A DNA stretch of 64,000 nucleotides from an uncultured Verrucomicrobiota bacterium (GCA_903922605.1 CAIXUG010000085.1:1-64000), one strand, 5' to 3'. Shown: positions 13,101 to 21,553, counted from the first letter of the stretch. A program made the numbers and translations. Notes: generated by a model not told the origin, from the letters alone.

Positions 13101-13353
13101 CCTGCGACCGATCCTGATGACGGCCCTGGCGACGATCACGGGAATCATGCCCATCGCCATCGGGTTTGGGGCGGGAGCGGAAAGCCGCCGTCCCATGGGT
13201 GTGGTTGTGGTCGGCGGGATGCTGACCAGCACCTTCCTCACGCTGTTTGTGATCCCGGTCGTGTACACGCTCTTCAGCGACCTCGCCGCGAAGGCCCATC
13301 GGAAGCAGCCGGAGCCCACGGTGATGCCGGAGGATGTGGTGGTGGTGAAATAG
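10123..13353 (+). CDS. RND multidrug efflux permease (AcrB/MexF-like, HAE1 family)
   Basis: Proton-driven inner-membrane pump exporting drugs or hydrophobic compounds with the adaptor encoded upstream. 1076 residues, with the usual plan: one N-terminal helix, a large periplasmic loop, six helices, a second loop and the last helices. Proton-relay Asp pair is in GVVVDDAIVVLEA (about 393-405), and the N-terminal signature is FLSKVSIQRPILATML. The permease motif LVTKNSILLVEYAN is near the C-terminus. Start is the ATG at 10123, directly after a heptamer repeat array. Confidence 0.96.
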   Translation: MFLSKVSIQRPILATMLNLALVLFGLIGLSRLPVRELPDIDPPVVSVTTVYPGANAQVVETEVSERLEEAINNIEGIKTLSSQSREGLSSITVEFDLSRDVDIAAQDVRDRVSRVRGALPLDIREPIVSKADSDAQPIIWVALNSDRYSALDLTTLAERQIKPRFQGVPGVSSITIGGEKRFAMRLWLDSEKMAARKVTVLDVQRALQQQNIELPSGRVENLDREMTILTRGELKTADEFNRLVVRADGTTLVRMQDIGRAEAGVEDYHTIARAMGKTCVFLGVVKQAKANTVSVAQAIKAQVEALRPSLPPGIELTNSYDASIYVEQAISEVWGTLAVAFALVVLIIFVFLRNVRSTFIPAIAIPVSLVGTFAILYLFGYSVNILTMLALVLSIGVVVDDAIVVLEAIYRHIEEGMPPMQASLKAMEEISFAVIAITISLIAVFTPLAFLKGTTGRLFVEFAMAVAGSVAISAFVALTLSPALAARMLKPIHQTKHGALFNFFERVFDRISSLYLAGLKPCVRLAAAVIRPVRELPGLARVVLGLVLGVVILLGCVAPSLPLFFALDQEYLPQEDKGRMFALVLTPNGSTSEFTDRQLKKAEKIIAETPEVKSYGAIVAPGFNGPGQSSFGIIFVTFKDRSERQRGTEEIVNGPGGIAQRFFAEVEGGIAIANLPKAIEVSFNSSPFELVLQNQDLDALNTTAIAMANRLRGLTNSVGRPLLTNVRVSYEVNKPELRVNIDRSRAASLGVSIEDISRTMQILFGGLDLSRLKVEGKEYLVMAQLERASRLTPTDLDRIFVRNTTGDLIQLSSLVTRSEGAAPNAINHYSRLRSASITASPGAVPIGTVVKQVEPILAQELPAGFLHAWEGDAKNLSDATGEFWLVLLFAFAIVYMTLAAQFESLVHPFTVILAVPLAALGAVGALWLLNFGGKAGLYPPIPAMNINLFSQIGLVLLVGLVTKNSILLVEYANQQVAKGVDIHTAIQEAGRVRLRPILMTALATITGIMPIAIGFGAGAESRRPMGVVVVGGMLTSTFLTLFVIPVVYTLFSDLAAKAHRKQPEPTVMPEDVVVVK

Positions 13354-13462
13354 GCGGCACAACTGAAATGTATTAAGAAACTGGCTTTCGCAAGCAACTA
13401 TTCCGCAGGGACAAGTCCGTTTTGGCATGTTACCTTTTGCATCAGATTCGTTTCCCAAGCTA

Positions 13463-14098
13463 ATGAACTCCGAACCTAAACATGACATTTTCGAACTGTG
13501 CGAGATGGAATATGCAAGTCTCCGCCAAGAGATTTGTCAGTCCATTGAGCTGCAACATCGAATTCTCCTAGCCGGATACGCCGCGGCCGGTCTGGTTTTT
13601 GGCTATGCCTCAGCCGTTAAGGAAGGTCCATTTTGGCCCACCCTGATTTGTATTCCATACATCCTGCTTGGGATGACAGCGTTATGGATTGTCGAGTGCA
13701 ACCGCATGGTTAGGGCCAGTTTCTACATTTGTTCCAACCTTTGGCCAACCTTGACTAAAGGACATAAGATTCCGATAGCAGATTTTGGATGGGAAAGATG
13801 GATACGGAATGAACAAACCGATCCACATCGCTTTTGCGCTCGGCAACACGAGGCTCAGTTCATTGTAGCCGTTGGACTTCCATTGGTGCTCTCAGGTATC
13901 TCTATTGTTATTGCTGCATATGCAGCTCATTTAAAGAATATGCACTATGGCCTATTTTTAGGCGCTGGCTTTGTCGCATTCTGTTTCTGGCCGCAAATTC
14001 TTAAGCACTTCTTTGCCATCTCAAAGCTATCAAATACGCAGCATCCTGAATCGTCAGAACGCCAAGACGAGGAGGAACTACCTAAGGCCTCTAATTGA
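13463..14098 (+). CDS. Orphan multi-pass membrane protein of low GC content
   Basis: No family recognised. The 211-residue product has a soluble N-terminus, two hydrophobic segments around residues 37-80, then two more around 135-185, and a charged Ser/Glu-rich C-terminal tail. Base composition and codon use are clearly more AT-rich than both neighbours (many TTT, AAA, ATT codons), suggesting recent acquisition. The open frame begins at 13427, but the ATG at 13463 (MNSEPKHDIFEL) gives a better N-terminus. Its stop overlaps the start of the next gene by 4 bases (TTGA). Confidence 0.65.
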   Translation: MNSEPKHDIFELCEMEYASLRQEICQSIELQHRILLAGYAAAGLVFGYASAVKEGPFWPTLICIPYILLGMTALWIVECNRMVRASFYICSNLWPTLTKGHKIPIADFGWERWIRNEQTDPHRFCARQHEAQFIVAVGLPLVLSGISIVIAAYAAHLKNMHYGLFLGAGFVAFCFWPQILKHFFAISKLSNTQHPESSERQDEEELPKASN

Positions 14099-14736
14099 GC
14101 CTCACCGAATACGCCCTGCTCGCCCTGAGCTCGCTGTTCGTGATCATTGATCCGGTCGCGACGGTCCCGGCATTTCTGGCGATGACCTCGCAAAACACCC
14201 CGGACGAACGGGTGAAAATGGCCCGGCTCGCCTGCACGGTGTGCGCGGCCCTGCTGCTGGTCTTCGCCGTGGCGGGACGGTGGATCTTCCACTATCTCGG
14301 CATCACCATCCCGGCGTTCCAGATGGCCGGCAGTGTGGTGCTCCTGCTTATCGCCCTCGACATGCTCAATGCCAAGCGTTCCCGCGTGCATGAGACACAG
14401 GAAGAAACCGACGCCGGCACCGTAAAGGATGACATCGCGGTGACCCCGCTCGCCGTCCCCATGCTGGCCGGGCCCGGTGCCATCTCGACGGTGGTGCTGC
14501 TCCAAGCGAAGGCGGACTCGTGGATGCTGCACGGAGTGCTCTTCGGGTGCATCCTGCTCGTGTGCTTCGCGAGCTATGTGATCCTGGCAATCGGCGCGCG
14601 GACCACGAAATGGATCAGCCCCATCGCGATGCGCATCACCACCCGCATCATGGGACTGCTGCTGGCGGCCATCGCGTTCCAGTTCCTGCTGAATGCGCTG
14701 AAGGAACTGAAACTGATCACCTTTCCGTCAGCATAA
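14095..14736 (+). CDS. MarC family integral membrane protein
   Basis: 213 residues with six predicted membrane helices and the MarC-type segments FVIIDPVATVPAFLAM near the N-terminus and PLAVPMLAGPGAISTV in the middle. MarC/YchE proteins are annotated as NAAT-type transporters, but their substrate is poorly defined. The start is a TTG overlapping the previous stop; a GAGGAGG sequence lies about 20 bases upstream. GC content returns to the local norm, in contrast to the preceding gene. Confidence 0.88.
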   Translation: MSLTEYALLALSSLFVIIDPVATVPAFLAMTSQNTPDERVKMARLACTVCAALLLVFAVAGRWIFHYLGITIPAFQMAGSVVLLLIALDMLNAKRSRVHETQEETDAGTVKDDIAVTPLAVPMLAGPGAISTVVLLQAKADSWMLHGVLFGCILLVCFASYVILAIGARTTKWISPIAMRITTRIMGLLLAAIAFQFLLNALKELKLITFPSA

Positions 14737-14766
14737 GGAACTGAAGCCGCGCTACCGGCTCCCCGT

Positions 14767-14794
14767 TTCATCCTTCATCCTTCCTAATTCATCC
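14767..14794. repeat. Heptanucleotide tandem repeat, four copies
   Basis: Units TTCATCC, TTCATCC, TTCCTAA, TTCATCC are contiguous in the short gap between the convergent MarC and glycosyltransferase genes. Same 7-base period as the arrays at 10084, 18679 and 47537, with a different unit sequence. Confidence 0.75.
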
Positions 14795-14803
14795 TTTTCG
14801 CGC

Positions 14804-15529
14804 TCACCTCCGCCCGTCGTACCAGATCGCGCATTCGTCCCGGTTGGACAGCATCTTCTTGGGGCGCAGCACCGTCCGGATCAGGAACACCACCGTCTCT
14901 CGGAACGAATAGAGTTTGGCTTTTCGCGCGGAGGTAAGCAGCGGATGCCGGTGGAGAATCACCACGCGCTTGCCCCGCTGCCGGGCCAGACGTTTGAGGC
15001 GTAATGTGAGGTCGAGTTCTTCCGCTGCGAAGAACTGGTTGGAGAAGCCGCCGATCTCCCGGAACGCCGCCGCCTCGACGAAGATGAACGACCCGGCCAG
15101 GTGCTTCGCCAGCCGGCTCCACGAGCACCAGAGGACCGCGAACAGGGCGTACCACCAGTTGGTCTGTTCAGTCCGCAAGGTGGAGCCCCCAGCCATAACC
15201 CGCCCGCTGGCGATGGCCTCAGCCATGTCGGCAAAGAGCTCGGGGGAGGGCTCCGAATCGGCATCCACGAACAGGATCCACTCGCCCGTCGCAGCGGCGG
15301 CACCGCAATTGCGGGCTCGCCCGATCTGGTTCACCGGTTCAAACACCACCACCGCCCCTGCCCCGCGTGCGATCTCGGCAGTACGGTCAGTGGAATTGTT
15401 GTCGCAGACGATGACCTCAGAATCCCACCCACGCTTGGCCAGGGATCCCCGGGCGATCTGGACCGCAGAAAGTGTGGCGGAGAGCAGTTTCTCCTCGTTG
15501 AAGGCGGGGATGACGATGGAGATTTTCAA
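14804..15529 (-). CDS. Family 2 glycosyltransferase
   Basis: GT-A fold transferase that uses a nucleotide-sugar donor; acceptor unknown. It opens with KISIVIPAFNEEKLL, has DNNSTDRT, and the metal-binding DADSEP (DXD-type) motif, then FAAEELDLTLRLK where the ED-type catalytic region is expected. A weakly hydrophobic C-terminal stretch suggests peripheral membrane contact. The frame is open to an ATG at 15589, but the family N-terminus begins exactly at the TTG at 15529, so 241 residues is preferred. It is monocistronic, convergent with marC and divergent from citrate synthase. Confidence 0.85.
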   Translation of the reverse strand: MKISIVIPAFNEEKLLSATLSAVQIARGSLAKRGWDSEVIVCDNNSTDRTAEIARGAGAVVVFEPVNQIGRARNCGAAAATGEWILFVDADSEPSPELFADMAEAIASGRVMAGGSTLRTEQTNWWYALFAVLWCSWSRLAKHLAGSFIFVEAAAFREIGGFSNQFFAAEELDLTLRLKRLARQRGKRVVILHRHPLLTSARKAKLYSFRETVVFLIRTVLRPKKMLSNRDECAIWYDGRR

Positions 15530-15689
15530 AACAGGGCGGCAGAAGTGTGACGGACGCGGCGTCCTTTGCCAAATCTTGGCTGGCGACATGCTTTAATGGG
15601 CCAGTTACCGGGAAATCCGTTGACGCTGGCTCGCAGCGGCCAACAGACTCCCGGCCGGTTTTTGTTCAATTGGGAATGATTTTCTAACG

Positions 15690-16844
15690 ATGACCCCGCC
15701 TGCCACCACCCCACCCGCCAGTCCATCCGCCGTCTCCAAAGGCCTCGAAGGCGTCATTGCCGCGCATACGCGACTGAGTGATGTGCGCGGTGACATCGGG
15801 CAGCTCATTTACTGCGGCTACGACATCGATGAGCTGGCCGGGAAGGTCAGCTACGAGGAGGTCGTCCACCTGCTCCATCACAACCATCTGCCGAATGAGA
15901 AGGAGCTGGCTCACTTAAAGACGGTGCTCGCCGGCTATCGTGAGATCCCCCAGGGCGTCGTCGAGCTGATCACCAAGCTCCCGAAGGACTGCCCGCCGAT
16001 GCACGCGCTTCGCACCGGCGTGAGCGCGCTCGGCTGCTACGACAGCATCGCCGACGATGACACGATGGATGCCCAGCGCCGCAAGGCGCAGCGGCTGATC
16101 GCGCAGATTCCGGTGGTGATGGCCTACTTCCACCGTTCCCGGCAGGGCCTCCCGCTGGTGCATCCCGACCCCAGCTTGGGCGAAGCCGCGAATTTCCTGT
16201 GGATGATCGACGGTGAAAAGCCGTCCGCCGAGAAGATCAACACGATGGACCTGTGCTACGTGCTCCACGCGGATCACGGCATGAACGCCTCGACCTTCAG
16301 CGCCCGCGTGACCATCGCGACACTCAGCGACATGTATTCGGCCATCACCACGGCCATTGGAACGCTCAAGGGGCCGCTGCACGGCGGGGCCAACGAGGGC
16401 GTCATCAAGATGCTTCAGGAGATCGGTTCGCTCGACAAGGTGGATGCCTATGTCGCCGACTGCCTCGCGCAAAAGCGCAAGATCATGGGCATCGGGCACC
16501 GGGTTTACAAAGTGCTGGACCCCCGCGCGCCACACCTTAAGCGCATGGCGCTGATCCTGAGCGCCGAGCTGGGCGATTCCAAATGGATCCAGATGTCGGA
16601 ACGGATCGCCGAACTCATGCTCAAGGAAAAGGGACTGAATGCGAACGTCGATTTCTACAGCGCCACGGTCTATTACAGCCTCGGCATTCCCACCGACCTG
16701 TTCACCCCGATCTTTGCCATCGCCCGCACCAGCGGCTGGACGGCACACGTCCTGGAGCAGCTGGCGGACAACCGCCTGATCCGCCCGCAGTCCGTCTATA
16801 CCGGGCCGGTCGGGCTGAAAGTCGTGCCGATCGCGCAGCGATGA
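15690..16844 (+). CDS. gltA: Citrate synthase
   Basis: Condenses oxaloacetate and acetyl-CoA to citrate, entry step of the TCA cycle. 384 residues, the length of the short type common in Gram-positives and archaea rather than the longer E. coli type. The expected catalytic triad is visible: His231 in GPLHGGANE, His270 in GIGHRVYK and Asp321 in NVDFYS. The N-terminal extension is Pro/Thr/Ser-rich. It heads a cluster with sucC and sucD, so TCA genes are grouped. The start ATG at 15690 follows an AT-rich stretch. A methylcitrate synthase role cannot be excluded by sequence alone, but context supports the TCA cycle. Confidence 0.93.
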   Translation: MTPPATTPPASPSAVSKGLEGVIAAHTRLSDVRGDIGQLIYCGYDIDELAGKVSYEEVVHLLHHNHLPNEKELAHLKTVLAGYREIPQGVVELITKLPKDCPPMHALRTGVSALGCYDSIADDDTMDAQRRKAQRLIAQIPVVMAYFHRSRQGLPLVHPDPSLGEAANFLWMIDGEKPSAEKINTMDLCYVLHADHGMNASTFSARVTIATLSDMYSAITTAIGTLKGPLHGGANEGVIKMLQEIGSLDKVDAYVADCLAQKRKIMGIGHRVYKVLDPRAPHLKRMALILSAELGDSKWIQMSERIAELMLKEKGLNANVDFYSATVYYSLGIPTDLFTPIFAIARTSGWTAHVLEQLADNRLIRPQSVYTGPVGLKVVPIAQR

Positions 16845-17080
16845 CCGGCCGCGAAGTGGAATCATGTCGGTGATGTCTGCACTGCCACGGACTACCGCCT
16901 TTGGCATGCCGCCACCGACCTTGCGCGGTACATCGACCGCAGCGGCATCGCCCAACCCGTTCAAAACCCTTTGTCGCGGCCAGCGCCCAAAGGCTGGACG
17001 CCGCCGTTCTGACGCTGGACAATCACTTTCACGACGTTACCAATCTGCCGGTCGTCATTTCACTGGACGATCTGCGCTGA
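16845..17080 (+). pseudogene. Frameshifted C-terminal remnant of a VapC-type PIN toxin
   Basis: Starting directly after the citrate synthase stop, frame 3 reads ...DYRLWHAATDLARYIDRSG IAQPVQN, like the second half of a VapC PIN-domain RNase. At about 16968-16972 the reading passes into another frame that continues FVAASAQRLDAAVLTLDN HFHDV...VVISLDDLR and stops at 17078-17080. Joined, the two halves give the usual PIN order (G-I/L-x-Q/D...AA-x-A-x-x-LDA-x-LT-x-D-x-HF). One missing base explains the break. The N-terminal half with the first catalytic Asp, and any vapB antitoxin, are absent. It is a decayed toxin-antitoxin fragment. Confidence 0.7.
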
Positions 17081-17089
17081 CCGACTTTC

Positions 17090-18274
17090 ATGAACATTCA
17101 CGAATACCAAGCCAAGGCCCTGCTCGAGAAATACGGGGTGCCCGTGCCCCGTGGTGCCGCCGCCACCACGCCCGAGGATTTCATCACCGCCCTCACCCGG
17201 CTCCCCGACGGCCCGACCATGGTGAAGTCGCAGATTCACGCGGGCGGACGCGGCAAGGGCACCTTCACCGACGGTTTCAAGGGCGGCGTGAAGTTCTGCA
17301 AGACCAAGGCGGACGCGAAGGAGATTGCCGGCAAGATGCTGGGCAACACCCTGGTCACCGCCCAGACCGGCCCGGCCGGCCGCAAGGTGCAGACGATCTA
17401 CTTCACCGTCGCGAGCGACATCAAAAAGGAATACTACCTCGCCATCCTGCTCGACCGCGCCACGTCGCGTCCGGTCATCGTCGCCTCGACCGAGGGCGGC
17501 GTGGAAATTGAGAAGGTCGCGCACGAAACGCCGGAGAAAATCCACAAGGTCCATGTCGATCCCGCCTATGGCCTCGCCGATTTCCAGGTGCGTGAGCTGA
17601 TCTTCAAGCTCGGCCTGAACCCGGTCGAGGCAAAGAACGCCGCCAAGCTGATCCGCGCCCTTTACACGATGTATTGGGAGACGGACGCGGCGATGATCGA
17701 GATCAACCCGCTCATCACCACACCGACCGACGAGGTGCTCGCGTTGGATGCCAAGGTGTCCTTCGACGACAATGCGCTTTACAGACACCCGCTCATCACC
17801 GGCCTGCGTGACCTGAACGAGGAGGACCCGAAGGAAATCGAGGCCTCCAAGCACTCGCTTAGCTACATCGCGCTCGACGGCAACATCGCCTGCCTTGTCA
17901 ACGGCGCGGGCCTGGCCATGAGCACGATGGACATCATCAAGCACTTTGGCGGCACGCCGGCCAACTTCCTCGACGTCGGGGGTGGCGCTTCCAAGGACCA
18001 GGTTGTCGCGGCCTTCAAGATCATTCTCGGAGACGCCAACGTGAAGGGCATCCTGGTGAACATCTTCGGCGGCATCATGGACTGCAACGTGATCGCCACC
18101 GGCATTGTGGAGGCGGTGAAGGAAGTCGGCCTGAAGCTGCCCCTGGTGGTACGCCTCGAAGGCAACAACGTCACGGCCGGCAAGGCCACACTCGCCAACT
18201 CCGGCCTAGCGCTGGTTTCCGGCGACACGATGGCGGATGCCGCCCAGAAGATCGTGAAGCTGGTCGCCGCCTAA
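17090..18274 (+). CDS. sucC: Succinate-CoA ligase (ADP-forming) subunit beta
   Basis: With SucD it converts succinyl-CoA to succinate with substrate-level phosphorylation in the TCA cycle. 394 residues, near the 388 of the E. coli protein. The N-terminal ATP-grasp fold starts [21 protein letters not shown][11 protein letters not shown] is present, and the C-terminal CoA-ligase domain includes [15 protein letters not shown]. It is followed not by sucD but by a VOC gene, with sucD 448 bases downstream. Start ATG 17090 is 9 bases after the vapC remnant. Confidence 0.96.
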   Translation: MNIHEYQAKALLEKYGVPVPRGAAATTPEDFITALTRLPDGPTMVKSQIHAGGRGKGTFTDGFKGGVKFCKTKADAKEIAGKMLGNTLVTAQTGPAGRKVQTIYFTVASDIKKEYYLAILLDRATSRPVIVASTEGGVEIEKVAHETPEKIHKVHVDPAYGLADFQVRELIFKLGLNPVEAKNAAKLIRALYTMYWETDAAMIEINPLITTPTDEVLALDAKVSFDDNALYRHPLITGLRDLNEEDPKEIEASKHSLSYIALDGNIACLVNGAGLAMSTMDIIKHFGGTPANFLDVGGGASKDQVVAAFKIILGDANVKGILVNIFGGIMDCNVIATGIVEAVKEVGLKLPLVVRLEGNNVTAGKATLANSGLALVSGDTMADAAQKIVKLVAA

Positions 18275-18306
18275 TCCTTGGCGGGCCACGACGTCACTCC
18301 CGGCTT

Positions 18307-18684
18307 ATGCTCAAAGTCTCCGAAATCGCCTTCTCCTGCTATCCGGTCACGGACATGGCCCGGTCGCGCGCATTCTATGAGGGCGTACTCGGTCTGAAGG
18401 CCACCATGATCGTGGGCGAAGCCGGCGGCATGCAGTGGACGGAATATGACATCGGTGCCGGCACCCTTGCCATCGGAGTCGCCCCGGGCTGGATTACCAC
18501 CTCCGAGGGTTGCTGTGTGGCCCTCGAAATGGAGGATTTCGACGGAGCCATCGCCGAGCTCAAGGCCAAAAACGTGCCTTTCAAAATGGAAGCCTTTCCC
18601 ACACCCGTCTGCCACATGGCGTTCATCTTCGATCCCGACAAAAACGTCGTGTGCATCCACAAGCGCCACGCCGCGCCTCACTGA
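18307..18684 (+). CDS. VOC (glyoxalase/dioxygenase fold) protein
   Basis: 125 residues with two beta-alpha-beta-beta-beta modules of the vicinal oxygen chelate fold: it begins [25 protein letters not shown], and the second module ends [18 protein letters not shown]. Members include glyoxalases, methylmalonyl-CoA epimerases and resistance proteins. The location between the two succinyl-CoA ligase subunits is unexpected; an epimerase role was considered but the sequence looks more like generic glyoxalase-like proteins. Substrate unknown. Confidence 0.85.
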   Translation: MLKVSEIAFSCYPVTDMARSRAFYEGVLGLKATMIVGEAGGMQWTEYDIGAGTLAIGVAPGWITTSEGCCVALEMEDFDGAIAELKAKNVPFKMEAFPTPVCHMAFIFDPDKNVVCIHKRHAAPH

Positions 18685-18713
18685 CCACTGATCACCGTTT
18701 TACTGACCACTCT
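18679..18713. repeat. Heptamer-period repeat between VOC gene and sucD
   Basis: CACTGAC, CACTGAT, CACCGTT are successive 7-base units, followed by a degenerate unit (TTACTGA) and CCACTCT; the sequence TACTGACCACT restates the unit. The array overlaps the VOC stop codon region and ends 10 bases before the sucD ATG. Same period as the other three arrays. Confidence 0.6.
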
Positions 18714-18722
18714 TTCCTTCCC

Positions 18723-19646
18723 ATGGCCATTCTCGTCACTCCTCAAACCAAGATTCTTGTCCAAGGCATCACCGGCGACTTCGGCGGTCGCCACGCCAAG
18801 CTCTCTCTGGATTACGGCACGCTGGTCGTGGCCGGCGTCACCCCGGGCAAGGGCGGCCAGTTCTTTGAGCACGCCGGCCACAAGGTCCCCATCTTCAACT
18901 CCGTGGCCGACGCCGCGCGCGAAACCGGCGCGACCGTATCGGCGATCTTCGTGCCGCCGCCGTTTGCAGGTGACGCCATTCTCGAAGGCGTCGCGGCCGG
19001 GCTGGAACTGGCCGTGGCCATCACCGAGGGCATTCCGGTCAAGGACATGATCCGCGTGAAGCGCGCCATGCAGGGCAGCAAGACCCGGCTGGTCGGCCCG
19101 AACTGCCCCGGCGTCGTGACGCCTGGCACCGGCGAAGGCTCCAAGGGCGGCTGCCGCATCGGCATCGCCCCCGGCTACATCCACAAGAAAGGCCGCGTGG
19201 GCGTCGTTTCGCGCTCCGGCACCCTGACCTACGAGGCTGTCTATCAGCTCACCGTCAAGGGCATCGGCCAGAGCACCTGCGTCGGCATCGGGGGTGATCC
19301 GGTCAACGGAACCTCGCATCTCGACGTCATCAAGCTCTTTAACGACGACCCCGAGACCGTCGGCATCATCATGATCGGCGAGATCGGCGGCAGCGCCGAA
19401 GTCGAAGCCGCCCGCTGGGTGAAGGCCCACTGCAAGAAGCCAGTTGCCGGCTTCATTGCCGGATCGACCGCCCCGGCCGGCCGCCGCATGGGGCACGCGG
19501 GTGCCGTCATCGGCGGTGCGGAAGATACCGCCGCCGCCAAGATTGCCGTTTTCAAGGAATGCGGCATCGAAGTTGCCGCCACTCCCAGTGACATGGCCGA
19601 CGCCCTCATCCGCGTGGCCCAGACCATGGGCGTGACGCTCTCCTGA
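18723..19646 (+). CDS. sucD: Succinate-CoA ligase subunit alpha
   Basis: Binds CoA and carries the phosphohistidine intermediate, seen here as His258 in [13 protein letters not shown]. The N-terminal Rossmann CoA-binding domain begins [20 protein letters not shown]; 307 residues, with small extensions relative to the E. coli protein (289). The open frame extends upstream through the VOC gene, but the ATG at 18723 is the true family start. A strong terminator lies 19 bases after the stop, so gltA-sucC-VOC-sucD may be one or two transcripts ending here. Confidence 0.95.
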   Translation: MAILVTPQTKILVQGITGDFGGRHAKLSLDYGTLVVAGVTPGKGGQFFEHAGHKVPIFNSVADAARETGATVSAIFVPPPFAGDAILEGVAAGLELAVAITEGIPVKDMIRVKRAMQGSKTRLVGPNCPGVVTPGTGEGSKGGCRIGIAPGYIHKKGRVGVVSRSGTLTYEAVYQLTVKGIGQSTCVGIGGDPVNGTSHLDVIKLFNDDPETVGIIMIGEIGGSAEVEAARWVKAHCKKPVAGFIAGSTAPAGRRMGHAGAVIGGAEDTAAAKIAVFKECGIEVAATPSDMADALIRVAQTMGVTLS

Positions 19647-19664
19647 GCCGTTCGGTTTCACCTC

Positions 19665-19692
19665 AGGCCGGGCTTTCCGCCCGGCCTTTTTC
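19665..19692 (+). terminator. Rho-independent terminator of sucD
   Basis: A perfect 9-bp stem AGGCCGGGC (19665-19673) with GCCCGGCCT (19679-19687), loop of 5, followed by TTTTTCT. It is the cleanest terminator in the window and ends the TCA-cycle block. Confidence 0.92.
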
Positions 19693-19765
19693 TCGCCGGA
19701 GAAAAGTTGGTGAAGCGGCGCGGCCAGATCGGAGTCGGCTTTAAGATCCCTAAATCCCAGAACGC

Positions 19766-20608
19766 ATGGCGCTCATTGACCAGCTCCTGAACCTGATCGG
19801 TTTGGTGCTCTGGCTTTCCTGGCACAGTGACGGACAGCCGGCACAGATCCGTGGGGCGGGCACACTGCTGTCCAATCTCAAGCCCGTGGAGACACGCCGG
19901 GCCCGTCGCTGGCTCTATCCGCTGGCCCTGGTGGTGCTGCTGGCCGTCCGGCCCCTGCTCTATGCGACCCTCGCTCCGGCGCTGGACTGGACTCCCACCC
20001 TGGCTCCCGGCCCGGTATCGCTGGCCTTTCGCGCGGATGATCCGAAGCGGCTGCTGGCCTTCTCGTTCCTCAGTTTCGCCTGGTGCCTGCTGCTGTTTCG
20101 GGCCGGCCTCATGCTGCTGGCCGCACTGGGCCGTCGCGAAGGCGATCCGGCCGGATTGTCACGCTGGGTCCGCGAGCTGGCAGGTTCCACCGCCCAATGG
20201 CCGCTGGCGGCAGTTCTGCTCGTTCCCATCCTGACCATGGCGATTGCCTGGATCATGATTACCCTGGGGCTGCGACAGATTGGCGTGCTGCCGCCGGAGC
20301 CGCTCATGATCGGCCGCCTCCTCGCCCAGTCGCTGGTGGTGGGGCTGGCCGTCTGGCTGCCGATACGGTGGCTGCTGGCCGCCTTGATGGTGCTCCGGCT
20401 CGTGCACGACTACGTCTATCTGGGTGAGCACTCGCTTTGGGAATTTGTCCGCAGCACAGGCGGACGTCTGCTGCGTCCCTTGGAATGGCTGCCCGCCCGT
20501 ATCGGGCGGTTCGATTTCACCCCCCTGATCGCCGCCGCGCTGGTGCTCGCCGTGGGCGAGGCCCTGAAAATCGTGCTCATTGAAGCCTACCAGTGGCTCG
20601 GCCGATGA
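19766..20608 (+). CDS. YggT-like integral membrane protein
   Basis: 280 residues with about five or six hydrophobic segments and two halves that resemble each other. The last half has the YggT-type order: a long helix, then LLRPLEWLPARIGRFDFTPL, then a final helix. YggT proteins have been linked to osmotic stress and membrane integrity, but their activity is unknown. The assignment is supported by the next gene, a YggU (DUF167) homologue that overlaps it by 4 bases; yggT-yggU is a conserved pair. ATG 19766 starts inside a hydrophobic N-terminus. Confidence 0.7.
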   Translation: MALIDQLLNLIGLVLWLSWHSDGQPAQIRGAGTLLSNLKPVETRRARRWLYPLALVVLLAVRPLLYATLAPALDWTPTLAPGPVSLAFRADDPKRLLAFSFLSFAWCLLLFRAGLMLLAALGRREGDPAGLSRWVRELAGSTAQWPLAAVLLVPILTMAIAWIMITLGLRQIGVLPPEPLMIGRLLAQSLVVGLAVWLPIRWLLAALMVLRLVHDYVYLGEHSLWEFVRSTGGRLLRPLEWLPARIGRFDFTPLIAAALVLAVGEALKIVLIEAYQWLGR

Positions 20609-20901
20609 ACCTTCCTCCCTGCCTGAGCGAACACGAGGGGGTGCTCTGGCTCAGTATCAAGGCCCAACCTCGTGCCCGTCGCAATGAGATTGCCGGCCTC
20701 CTGGGGAATGAATTGAAGATCCGGATCACGGCCCCGCCGGTCGATCACGCCGCCAATGAGGCGCTGACGGATTTCATCGCCACCACGCTGGGCTGCCCGC
20801 GCCGATCGGTGTCCCTGATCAGGGGGCAGACCTCACCCCACAAGGTCTTCCGCGTGGACGGCCTGAGTCTGGAGCTGGCAGCCAAACGCCTGGGATTTTA
20901 G
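20605..20901 (+). CDS. YggU/DUF167 family protein
   Basis: 98 residues of the small alpha/beta DUF167 fold: KAQPRARRNEIAG near the start, then ITAPPVDHAANEAL, and VSLIRGQTSPHK near the end are the typical family stretches. Function is unknown. The ATG at 20605 overlaps the stop of the upstream YggT-like gene (ATGA), indicating translational coupling; an in-frame GTG at 20593 is less likely. It is convergent with thiE, with only 7 bases between stops. Confidence 0.88.
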   Translation: MNLPPCLSEHEGVLWLSIKAQPRARRNEIAGLLGNELKIRITAPPVDHAANEALTDFIATTLGCPRRSVSLIRGQTSPHKVFRVDGLSLELAAKRLGF

Positions 20902-20908
20902 CGGCTTT

Positions 20909-21553
20909 CTAACTACCCGGCAGCCGACGTCGGAATTCATGGCAGGCCGCCACCACATCGGGCGCGTTGAGAATTGCCGAAACCACGCAGATGCGCGTCG
21001 CACCGGCCGCGAGCACGGCATCCAGATTGTTCAGATTGATTCCCCCGATGGCGAACCATGGCACCGTGATATTCGCCGCCGCCCAACGCACATATTCCAG
21101 CGTCACGGGAGCCGCTGTCGGTTTCGTGCCGGTCGCAAATACCGGCCCGATCGCGATGTAATCGGCGCCGGCCGCCAGGGCGCGCTTGGCCTGCTCGGGA
21201 GCATGCGTACTCAGACCGATCTCGGGGCGATGCCCGCCGACGTGGAACTGCGCGACGTGGGTATGGCCGGAATCGAAGAAATCCTCCTGCCCCAGATGAC
21301 AGACTTCCGCGCCTGTTTCGCAGGCGATGGCGAGATGATCGTTGATGACCAGGCGCACTCCCGCCGCGCGGGTGACCGGAAGGATGGCTTCCGCCAATCG
21401 GCGAACCTCGGACTCTGGGGCTCCCTTTGCCCGCAATTGAATCAGGTCGGAACCCCCTTCGCAGAGCTGATGGGTCAAGGCTGCCGGATCTCGACCGGCA
21501 AGGTAGGCGGTATCGACAAAGGTGTAGAGCCGGCACTCGGCGAGGGACTTCAT
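20909..21553 (-). CDS. thiE: Thiamine phosphate synthase
   Basis: Joins the thiazole phosphate and HMP-pyrophosphate moieties to thiamine phosphate. 214-residue TIM barrel with family motifs: LIQLRAKGAPE, LVINDHLAIA, VCHLGQEDF, GLSTHAPEQA, YIAIGPVFATGTKP and WFAIGGINLNN. No other thi gene or TPP riboswitch is nearby, so it stands alone. The 7-base gap to the convergent yggU gene leaves no room for a separate terminator. Confidence 0.93.
   Translation of the reverse strand: MKSLAECRLYTFVDTAYLAGRDPAALTHQLCEGGSDLIQLRAKGAPESEVRRLAEAILPVTRAAGVRLVINDHLAIACETGAEVCHLGQEDFFDSGHTHVAQFHVGGHRPEIGLSTHAPEQAKRALAAGADYIAIGPVFATGTKPTAAPVTLEYVRWAAANITVPWFAIGGINLNNLDAVLAAGATRICVVSAILNAPDVVAACHEFRRRLPGS

Noticed and set aside
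12391-13488. 365-codon minus-strand frame opposite the RND pump
   Set aside because: Antisense shadow of a clear RND transporter; His/Asp/Arg-rich.
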